From Branchiostoma floridae (Eukaryota; Chordata; Leptocardii; Amphioxiformes; Branchiostomatidae), in NCBI RefSeq assembly GCF_000003815.2, contig NC_049990.1, positions 794,424-858,423 of the forward strand: DNA of 64,000 nucleotides, given 5' to 3'. Below are positions 59,101 to 64,000 of this stretch, piece after piece. Every line of letters begins with the position of its first letter. Position 1 is the stretch's first letter. The notes under the pieces are model-generated. The model was not told where the DNA came from and did no database searches. It saw only the letters and a program-made list of their open reading frames with translations. Position numbers and translations under genes: made by a program.

Positions 59101-61758
59101 GTTCTGAGTTAAAGTCTCCTGCATTATTGTATTAAACAGACATAGTCTCTCCAAGTAGAAGTTTGGCTCTGGCTGTTTTTTTACCTGATTTTAGGCATTT
59201 TTGTGGGGCTTTCTATTTTATCCCCTGTTGCCAAATGGCCCGTGGAGGGTACAAAATAGAAAGCCCCACAAAAATGCCTAAAAAAACAGCCAAACTTGTG
59301 CTTTGAGAGTAACAGGTATACACTTCAGCTGTGTTTTGTGCAGTTCTTGACTCCACCAGGCGCCAAAGTTGGTGCATGTCTCAGTTGTTAGTGTATTTAT
59401 CCTCCTTCTGGCACCAACACATCCGCCACAGCTGATAACAGCAACATTGCATCATCTCAAGGGGCTCAGACTTGACCTTGGGGTGACCTCCAGCCATGTT
59501 ACCTGTCTGGCTCTGATGGAAGGCTTTATAAAGCTTCGTCAGTTNNNNNNNNNNNNNNNNNNNNNNNNNNNNNNNNNNNNNNNNNNNNNNNNNNNNNNNN
59601 NNNNNNNNNNNNNNNNNNNNNNNNNNNNNNNNNNNNNNNNNNNNCAGACAGTATTTTGAGCATTTCGACCAGCCCCTCCCAAAAAGTCTATACCTGTATG
59701 AAAAGACAAACATTTTGACAACAACTGGACTTTACAACTTGGTTATGTGTAGCAGGTGTTTGAATGTAATACTAGTTAGCCTGGGAAGCATACCATCAAG
59801 GCGCTCGGCGGTGTAGGGGTGACCGCCCGTACAGTTAATTGGTACAGGCCGGGGGAGTTCTTACGGGGTTAGATTAATTTAGTGGCGCCCCGACGAATCA
59901 GACAGGCTGACAGAAGCAGGTCGGTGCCGGGTAAAGCACCCCAAAGCCGACCGCGGAGAATGGTACCCAGGCTAAATACTAGTATACCCTAGCCTTTAAT
60001 AGTACCAACCTCCGTAGTGACCACTTCACTTGCTAACCACCGAAGCAAAAGAATTGAGCCAGCGGTCACTACAGAGGATGGTACTCAGGCAAAGTATACC
60101 CAGCGTTGAGAGCCAAGACAATGACTTTCTGTCCTACACAAGAGAAACTCTTGCTGAGTCTTGTCGAGGTAGCCTGTTATCCATCCCAAGTTCCTAACTA
60201 TAGTCTGGCTGTGATTTGTGGAGGTGCCACAAGGAACAGCTGCAGTTGGTATGATAACAGGCTGTTGTATGTATTGTTCAGGCTGACTGGTGGCCTTAAA
60301 TCTGCTTTGCTGTCACCTGCTTAACATCAATAGAGCTTGAAGTTCAGTATGTAATAAACATTGCACCAGACTGTAAGGTCTGAACCACTCATACCCTGTT
60401 CAAAGGACCCTTACACTTTTTAGATCAGTGTAGTGGGATCTTTATTTAAATTTTCTAATAAAAATACTCGGACACAACTTTATATCTTAGCCAATGCCAA
60501 GTGCTTGCTTTCACTTGAGTGAAGTGAAGAAAGTTGTGTTGAGCATTTTTCCAGAGTGCACAAGGGTCTTTCAAGCATTTGAACCCAGAACCTGTTGGTT
60601 CCTGCAAGGCTCATACAACGTCGTTGGTTCCTGGGCAAACACTTACCACTAAACAATACAAAGTCACAATAACTAACATGTTAGCAACTGTTCCTCAAAT
60701 ATGGGCTGATTAAGTCTATCCTTTATTACCTGTCACTCCCTCGTCAGAACTTCCGATGGACACACCTGCTGTGATCATGAGCTATCCAGCTGACGGTGCA
60801 GCACATGTGTACATCAGTACAGACAGGGAGATGGCTAATAAGGGTCACTGTGCCCAGGCTCAAAGCAGGCTGACAAATATACACATGGCTTTGTTGGGGA
60901 TATTTGACCTGTACAGTCTGCATACTTGTCAGCTGTGCAAATACTTTTCGGCAGCCAAATATTCTACTTTATTCTATTATTAATCAATGAAACCAGCTTT
61001 CAATATTAACTGGTTGTCACTGGACCTTAGGTTGTAGTCTTGATTCTTTGGGTAAGCACATTCAGAGTTGAGTTAGGGGGTACTTGCGCTTTCTCTTAAG
61101 GAAAAAGGTAAATGACAACAACAGTCAACAGCTTCAGATTTGAAGAACCAATTTTCCCAAAAATTTTGGCCACGCCCCTAGCCCTTTTCTTTATATAGCT
61201 TCTATATTTTCTTCCCACAAACTTTGGGCGGGTCTCAAGTGGCTGATATTTTGGGGGTTAACGTAATAGTAATCTCCAAGCAGATTCCTCCGGTGGCATA
61301 AAACATTAACATAAGCTGGGGAAGGACTTCAGCCGGCAGAGGAGTAAAATTGGCCACCGCGGTGGCCACCGGCTGAAGTCCTTCTGAAGTCTCTCCCTGG
61401 ACGCTTTGCCCCAACTGAGGGGCGTTGTCCAGTACTCAATCAAGATCAAGTCCTTCCCCAGCTTATGTTAATGTTTTATGCCACCAGAGGAATCTGCTTG
61501 GAGATTAACGTAATAGTAAAACATCTTCTCTGTGAGCCGACGACAGGAAATGGTTACTTTAACCATATCATATCCAGAAATGCTCTAAAACCTGACGTAA
61601 ACAAACCTATGTGTTACCTGTAGCCTGTACTTGGGCACCCCGCGAAGCCGCGCGGCCCATGGCGGGGGTGTGTACGGCACCAGCGCCTCCGAGTGCGGGA
61701 AGGCAGACGAGCTCATGGCGCGGTGGAACAGCCGGCCCGCCGCTCGCCAACTCCGCAT
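39571..61758 (-). CDS. D-cysteine desulfhydrase (PLP-dependent, ACC deaminase family), complete, nine exons
   Basis: Exons in coding order on the minus strand: 61758-61618, 50373-50260, 45777-45619, 43865-43729, 42474-42375, 41963-41863, 41531-41368, 40851-40711, 39689-39571. They make 392 codons including the stop (391 aa, usual family length). All junctions are GT-AG with matching phases. The enzyme family splits D-cysteine into pyruvate, ammonia and H2S. Visible motifs: LSGNK ending exon 2, whose Lys85 is the expected PLP Schiff-base lysine; VQSNHCRAT (Ser112-His114); IPVGGSN; the phosphate-binding loop VGSGGTT (231-236); DPVYTGKA with Tyr323/Thr324; HTGG with Thr352. ACC deaminases have Glu and Leu at the last two specificity positions, desulfhydrases Ser/Thr and Thr, so the sequence favours desulfhydrase. 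The N terminus [14 protein letters not shown] is Arg-rich and could be a mitochondrial presequence; a second in-frame ATG (Met15, 61714-61716) would omit it. Intron 1 (11.2 kb) hosts a WAP gene on the other strand. Confidence 0.93.
39846..39932 (+). repeat. tRNA-like sequence, probable SINE head or tRNA pseudogene
   Basis: GTGGTTAGCACGTTGG resembles a pol III A box and GGTTCGAATCCC matches the B box at normal tRNA spacing. The 5' side has no partner for GGGAGTCGGGG, so there is no acceptor stem and a functional tRNA is unlikely. It lies in the last intron of the desulfhydrase gene, on the opposite strand. Confidence 0.5.
40160..40440. mobile_element. CAACTGGATATG-family foldback element
   Basis: ACTCAAGCAGCTGGATATGA followed by TTTTGGAAACAGGCAGACA on the left faces TGTCTGACCATTTCCAAAAT and CATATCCAGTTGCTTTAGTG on the right. 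Confidence 0.6.
40491..40541. repeat. Perfect 51-bp palindrome (25-bp arms, one-base centre)
   Basis: GCTCGGTGTGGAGACAGCTT ATAGT is followed after one C by its exact inverse complement. It lies in the last intron of the desulfhydrase gene, next to a foldback element. Confidence 0.97.
40990..41175 (+). repeat. (ATCA)n tract, interrupted
   Basis: CAATCAATCAATCA runs in the intron between desulfhydrase exons 8 and 7. Confidence 0.9.
41647..41697. repeat. Hairpin with 20-bp perfect arms
   Basis: CAAGGAGGTTGAAAAAAGGA and its exact inverse are separated by 11 bases. A related hairpin (CAAGGAGGTTAAAA) lies at 45371-45402. Confidence 0.9.
42190..42375 (+). repeat. Minisatellite of CACCTGTCCTAGTTACCTGT units abutting desulfhydrase exon 5
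   Basis: About eight units of 18-26 bases. The array ends directly at the donor of exon 5: on the minus strand the donor CAG|GTGAGCAGGACAGGTG is the first unit, so each unit repeats a sequence like the start of the intron. Confidence 0.75.
42486..42660 (+). repeat. GTAGTAAACATT minisatellite
   Basis: Units AGTAATGTAGTAAACATTT and CAGTATTGTAGTAAGTAAAC repeat about nine times, beginning just upstream (on the minus strand) of desulfhydrase exon 5. Confidence 0.9.
43015..43187. mobile_element. Foldback MITE, CTCCAAGCA family
   Basis: CCAAGCAGAGGTTTGGCTCC GGCTG and the exact inverse on the right. GTACACAAAC flanks both sides, partial match of a longer target duplication. Confidence 0.8.
43470..43675. 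mobile_element. MITE with AGGGTCTGCATG termini, copy 1
   Basis: The ends GAGGGTCTGCATG and CATGCAGACCCTC are inverse, flanked by ATATAA on both sides. Inside lie TACGTAATTCGTAG-like segments. An inverted copy is at 58475-58683. Confidence 0.75.
44400..44805. mobile_element. CAACTGGATATG-family element with other repeat pieces
   Basis: Contains GATTAGACCTGGATTCCAGG, later GCAACTGAATATGATTTTGG and ATCATATCCAGCAGATTTGA; a CTCTGCTTGGAGAGTA end of the CTCCAAGCA family is embedded near 44670. Confidence 0.5.
45961..46252 (+). repeat. (GGAA)n microsatellite, about 290 bp
   Basis: Nearly pure GGAA with an interruption around 46055-46125. It lies in intron 2 of the desulfhydrase gene, near exon 3. 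Long open frames across it are artefacts. Confidence 0.98.
46734..48003 (+). repeat. About 490-bp tandem triplication
   Basis: GTGGAATTTTACCGAC, then CACCACTTTA(C/T)GAACC and AAGAGTGGATTGCTCAAT recur in three copies starting near 46736, 47226 and 47715; the third is shortened. A partial fourth copy is at about 49613-49800. No protein family recognised in the open frames. Confidence 0.9.
48037..48234. mobile_element. MITE of the ACTGTAAATGCA family, copy 2
   Basis: ACTGTAAATGCAGAAACTTT and, on the right, GCGAACTTACATTTACA. It directly follows the tandem triplication. Confidence 0.75.
49030..49462. mobile_element. hAT-type MITE, 433 bp, copy 3 (inverse orientation)
   Basis: Starts TAGGGCTGGGTATCGGTACA and ends CCGGTACCCACCCCTA. 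The perfect 8-bp duplication GTGTCAAC lies at 49022-49029 and 49463-49470. Confidence 0.93.
49886..50088. mobile_element. Foldback MITE, CTCCAAGCA family
   Basis: CCAAGCAGAGGTTTGGCTGC on the left, AACCTCTGCTTGGAGAG on the right; the interior is also inverted (GAAAATG(C)C/GGCATTTTC). Confidence 0.7.
50424..50609. mobile_element. MITE of the ACTGTAAATGCA family, copy 3, next to desulfhydrase exon 2
   Basis: The ends CTGTAA and TTACAG are flanked by TA on both sides. It lies only about 50 bases upstream (minus strand) of the exon-2 acceptor. Confidence 0.78.
50903..51470. mobile_element. 568-bp long-inverted-repeat MITE with 9-bp target duplication
   Basis: Ends TAGCCTGGAATCCAGCCGTA, with inverted similarity running about 110 bases and, less exactly, further in. 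The perfect 9-bp duplication ACAGATTAA lies at 50894-50902 and 51471-51479. A 9-bp duplication is typical of Mutator-like elements. Confidence 0.92.
52693..57200 (+). CDS. Small secreted WAP-domain protein, probably GPI-anchored, four exons
   Basis: Exons 52693-52738, 56273-56317, 56476-56607 and 57079-57200 join in phase (all phase-1 introns, GT-AG) to 115 codons, a 114-aa protein. Residues 1-16 ([16 protein letters not shown]) form a signal peptide. Exon 3 alone encodes one whey acidic protein / four-disulfide core domain with eight cysteines at 33, 44, 48, 54, 60, 61, 65 and 69, in the canonical order with an adjacent CC pair. The C terminus (about residues 95-114) is hydrophobic and ends without a cytoplasmic tail, as in GPI-anchor signals. 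WAP domains often inhibit serine proteases or act in innate defence or biomineral matrices; which applies here is not visible. The gene lies wholly in intron 1 of the D-cysteine desulfhydrase gene on the opposite strand. Intron 3 carries seven decayed copies of the end of exon 3 with its donor site. Phase-1 introns flanking a single domain favour exon shuffling. Confidence 0.88.
54238..54356. mobile_element. Foldback MITE, TAGCCTCTACCAGGCT family, copy 3
   Basis: GGCCTCTACCAGACTCCACA and GGAGCATGGTAGAGACT are diverged inverse ends. Confidence 0.5.
56580..57000 (+). repeat. Eight-copy array of the WAP exon-3 end and its donor site (about 50-bp unit)
   Basis: The end of exon 3 (CACACCTGCCAAGAAGCTGT, then CTTTG|GTAAGTCTTG) is followed by seven degenerate copies. 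Donor-like GT positions are 56608 (real), 56658, 56708, 56761, 56811, 56878, 56925 and 56978; five of the eight read GTAAGT exactly. The array occupies most of intron 3. Confidence 0.9.
57201..58470. other. Probable 3' UTR of the WAP gene and intronic DNA
   Basis: AT-rich DNA after the WAP stop codon. No further exon seen on either strand. Confidence 0.45.
58228..58233 (+). terminator. Possible poly(A) signal of the WAP gene
   Basis: AATAAA about 1.03 kb after the WAP stop codon, in otherwise unremarkable AT-rich DNA. It would give a long 3' UTR. Assigned by position only. Confidence 0.3.
58475..58683. mobile_element. MITE with AGGGTCTGCATG termini, copy 2
   Basis: AGGGTCAGCATG on the left and CATGCAGACCCTC on the right, flanked by TTTACAT on both sides. 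Inverse orientation to 43470-43675. Confidence 0.75.
58880..58977. mobile_element. Short foldback element, CTCCAAGCA family
   Basis: ACTTTCCAAGCAGAGATTG and CAACCTCTGCATGGAGAGT are inverse with mismatches. Confidence 0.5.
59145..59312. mobile_element. Foldback MITE, CTCCAAGCA family
   Basis: AGTTTGGCTCTGGCTGTTTT and GGCATTTTTGTGGGGCTTTC face their inverses around a short centre. Confidence 0.7.
59545..59644. other. Assembly gap (100 N)
   Basis: A run of exactly 100 N in intron 1 of the desulfhydrase gene. Confidence 0.99.
59777..59974. mobile_element. 198-bp MITE with TAGCCTGG ends and 9-bp duplication
   Basis: The ends TAGCCTGGGAAGCATACCAT and ATGGTACCCAGGCTA are inverse. The perfect duplication AATACTAGT lies at 59768-59776 and 59975-59983. 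Confidence 0.88.
59990..60092. mobile_element. 103-bp MITE with TAGCCT ends and 9-bp duplication
   Basis: AGTACCAACCTCCGTAGTGA and TCACTACAGAGGATGGTACT are inverse. The perfect duplication AGTATACCC lies at 59981-59989 and 60093-60101, overlapping the right duplication of the neighbouring element by three bases. Confidence 0.85.
60110..61257. other. Intron 1 of the desulfhydrase gene, no feature recognised
   Basis: Mixed composition; no exon or repeat structure seen. Confidence 0.4.
61273..61504. mobile_element. 232-bp foldback MITE with 15-bp direct flanks
   Basis: TCTCCAAGCAGATTCCTCCG continues as inverted repeats of about 55 bp with few mismatches. TTAACGTAATAGTAA flanks both sides exactly (61258-61272 and 61505-61519). 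It lies 100 bases from the donor of desulfhydrase exon 1. Confidence 0.9.
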
Positions 61759-61824
61759 GGAAAACTGCTGAATGTTGAACTTCTCGCGCCGAACAAAGTT
61801 CACAAATATGATGCAATGGGTCCT

Positions 61825-61845
61825 TCAGCGTACGGGCGCCGCCAT
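61825..61845 (-). promoter_or_regulatory. Six-codon upstream ORF in a perfect TISU/YY1 context
   Basis: On the minus strand CAAGATGGCGGC (61838-61849) matches the published TISU consensus SAASATGGCGGC exactly and also a YY1 site. Its ATG opens MAAPVR followed by TGA, 66 bases upstream of the desulfhydrase ATG at 61758. If the transcript includes it, it is an upstream ORF; if it is only a YY1 site just upstream of the transcription start, it is a promoter element. The sequence cannot decide. Confidence 0.55.
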
Positions 61846-62339
61846 CTTGTTTCCTCTTTTAGAGATAGAGCTGACCTCTATGATTTTATCAGAGCCTGTC
61901 TTTTTTGGTGCAGAACGTTTAAGCTAATATCATTTTTAATGCAACATATTTCAAACATAGTTAAACTTTAAGCTATAAAAAAATCCTAAAAATAGGTGAA
62001 ATATATTTCATAGAGAAAAGTAATTAATTTGATTATTCCTCTGTCTCTATTTTATTAGGCACAAAAATATCTTGAAAACGGTCGACTCAAATAACACCTC
62101 GCACCCAGGATGAAAAATTCCCGGCTTGCTACAGCCATAACAAGAAAGTGAAGTTTTACTCTCTGTAGAAAACTTTTGACAGAAAAAAAGAAGCAAAGGT
62201 GTTATTCCGTTGATACTGACATGAACAGCGGGTATCTCATGTGAGGAAACCCAATTTCAAAGCTGCCAAGCTCATGTTTACAAACCGGTTACCGGAGGTT
62301 GAAAAGGGAGACCAGGGTACGAGGTAAACAACATCCAAG
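61846..62339. promoter_or_regulatory. Divergent promoter region between the desulfhydrase gene and ALG9
   Basis: About 0.5 kb separates the leader of the desulfhydrase gene (minus) from the ALG9 start (plus). Both ends carry an AAGATGGC motif reading outward, typical of TATA-less housekeeping promoters with very short leaders. The middle is AT-rich and I see no clear TATA box. That both genes share one bidirectional promoter is inference from the spacing. Confidence 0.6.
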
Positions 62340-62347
62340 ATGGCAGG
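62336..62347 (+). promoter_or_regulatory. TISU-like start context of ALG9
   Basis: CAAGATGGCAGG surrounds the ALG9 ATG and matches 10 of 12 positions of SAASATGGCGGC. Such elements act both as YY1-binding promoter elements and as efficient initiators on very short 5' leaders, which suits a housekeeping glycosylation gene. Confidence 0.5.
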
Positions 62348-63155
62348 CGGGTCACGAAACCGGGCCGGCAAACCGCCACCGAGATTGCGCCCTCACCACG
62401 CAGAGAAGTAAGTAAAACGGTAGCAAATATTTCTACGAATTCCCTGCAACCTTAGACATTGTTGCGTAAATTTTTAGCGCAGAAATCGCCTCAGTTTTGG
62501 TATGAATGAAGCATATTTGAGGAGGCAGCTCCGTCCGTCCGCCAGCCATGCGTACATAAAATCGATGTTTATTCAGCTGTTTACCCTAAAAACGCAGCCA
62601 TAATTATCGCTGTTTGAAAGAAAGGCGCTGCAACGTTGTAGAGAATAGCTATGAATGCTCCTACGAAGTAAATGACAAGACATATCTGCCTTGTTGTCTT
62701 GCTCGGTTGTGATTTTTGCTGAGGTGCGTGCAAAGCAGAATGCGGCATGTACCGTGCAGCACTGCCACCTAGCGAGAGTTGTATGAACTGCAGGCACGAA
62801 TACACAAGGATGCCTTGGCTGAAGGGCTTTCCAGAGTTGTCAGCGAGAACAGAGAAGAATTGTCCGATCTATTATATATAGTGTGCAACGAATGCTGCAG
62901 TCAATCATTCGTAGCCATCATAGCCATCATCAGCGTGCTGCCATCTAGTGATATTACTGAGAACTGCACCTGTTGGTTTGTTCCCACAGACAGAGCCATG
63001 GTAACGAGAGGAGAGAAGAGGAAGTGGTGACCGTCCAGTCTTGCTGGGCGCCAAGTTTCCACACGGCGTTCAAAGTCCTGCTGTCGGCGCGGTTCTGTGC
63101 AGCGTTGCTTAGCAACATCTCCGACTGCGACGAGACTTACAACTACTGGGAACCT
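62340..63155 (+). CDS. ALG9: ALG9 alpha-1,2-mannosyltransferase, first two exons (3' part outside window)
   Basis: Exon 1 (62340-62407) starts ATGGCAGGC and encodes 22 codons of basic N terminus; exon 2 (62990-63155) follows in phase after a GT-AG intron and ends phase 0 at CCT|GTAAGT. Exon 2 contains AFKVLLSARFCAALLSNISD followed by CDETYNYWEP, which is close to the N-terminal luminal region of animal ALG9, a multi-membrane ER enzyme of the GT22 family. ALG9 adds two alpha-1,2-linked mannoses to the dolichol-linked N-glycan precursor. The acidic CDET motif lies in the conserved first luminal loop of this family. I see no further exon in 63156-64000, so the remaining exons must lie beyond the window. 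The start is supported by a TISU-like context (CAAGATGGCAGG) and by the divergent arrangement with the desulfhydrase gene 0.6 kb away. Confidence 0.92.
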
Positions 63156-64000
63156 GTAAGTGTGCTGTCTCCATTGCTCTGTTGTTTCTTTGCTGTTACA
63201 GGCCTCGAAATACTTTTTTTAGCCAGGTTGCGCAGGCGGCAACCTGAATCAAAAACCAACTTGCGCCATCAGCATTTCAAGTTGCGCCACTTCCAAGTTG
63301 TTACTTTCTCCAAATTAGCTACTACTATCAATTATCTGTAAAAACAGTTCATTTCAGTTGAAGAAATATAGCAAAAAAAAAAGATGCAGGGCAAATTAGC
63401 ACACTTTTCTCAATAAACACCATCCATGTATCGATCTTCTGAAAATAAAGACTGCAACAAAAATAATATCTCAAAGAATCGTGAAAAAATCACGACCTCC
63501 GTTGAACAGTGCTGACCGTGCACCCCTCCCCAGTATAGTCATCGTCACACTAGCTGTTTTTCCCGCATTCCATCGACAGTATTGTCCCAAACAAGAAAAA
63601 AAAAACTTCAAAATAAGCCTATACATGTACTTATCGGCGAGGACATTAGGCAGTCGATGAGTTTTCGTATTTACATAATTTGTCAAAGTTTCATGCCTTG
63701 CTGTGTGATTTTTCCTGCGAACACAGCATTGGGTCATCGATATTCCACCAATAGCAGCGCCCAGGCGCACTACGTCACGCCGAAATGGCCAATGGGGTAT
63801 GACTCTCGTGATTCGCGAAATGTTAGTGCGAGATTTTGCGTGAGACTTGAAGGTAGATTTAAAATGGCGGCTCTATAGCGGCCGAAATCCGCAAAATTTT
63901 GAACTTTGAGCGACGTTTCCGGCAGAAAATTAGGGCTTACCAAAGGCGTTCATCCTCAAAACAGGGTGTACATTTTCTGATATCTTTTTAGTAAAGGGCC
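63156..64000. other. Intron 2 of ALG9, no exon recognised
   Basis: AT-rich at first; CACTACGTCACGCCGAAATG near 63766 and AAAATGGCGGCTC near 63860 are promoter-like motifs, but no following exon is visible. Confidence 0.4.

Overview
This window looks like a scaffold from an invertebrate chordate, most likely a lancelet (Branchiostoma). The basis is intron-rich animal genes with GT-AG introns, a single gene resembling both vertebrate SAMD11 and SAMD7, a very high density of short inverted-repeat transposons (many with intact target-site duplications) and many minisatellites. The species call is inference. Three runs of N (307-1145, 5935-6034, 59545-59644) are assembly gaps.

Layout. From 1 to about 25.3 kb I recognise no host gene; the region holds minisatellites and satellites (81-100 bp, 39-bp CCAAT array, 92 bp, 121 bp, about 183 bp, 31 bp, 34 bp), hAT-type and other MITEs, a LINE 3' end and GC-rich low-complexity DNA. 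From 25.7 to 34.2 kb on the + strand lie ten phase-compatible exons of a SAM-domain gene of the SAMD11/SAMD7 family (604 codons visible, 5' end missing). From 39.6 to 61.8 kb on the - strand lies a complete nine-exon gene for a PLP-dependent D-cysteine desulfhydrase (391 aa). Its 11.2-kb first intron contains, on the opposite strand, a complete four-exon gene for a 114-aa secreted WAP-domain protein (52.7-57.2 kb). From 62.34 kb on the + strand the first two exons of ALG9 (ER alpha-1,2-mannosyltransferase) begin; it is divergent from the desulfhydrase gene and shares a short promoter region with it.

Most notable pattern. At four places tandem duplications span an exon-intron border and so copy splice sites: an eight-copy array of the 3' splice site before the first visible SAMD11-like exon, a duplicated 5' splice site after its fifth exon, a duplicated 3' splice site plus the start of its SAM-domain exon, and an eight-copy array of the WAP gene's exon-3 end and 5' splice site. 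A fifth, weaker case is a roughly ten-copy intronic array of acceptor-like units before the third SAMD11-like exon. This could be a local mode of intron growth that produces decoy splice sites.

The genes have no obvious common pathway. The desulfhydrase would degrade D-cysteine to pyruvate, ammonia and H2S, ALG9 acts in N-glycan precursor synthesis, the WAP protein is a probable secreted or GPI-anchored protease-inhibitor-like protein, and the SAM protein is a probable nuclear chromatin regulator. All exon coordinates were built by hand from reading frame, splice consensus, phase agreement and remembered family similarity; no alignment was run.
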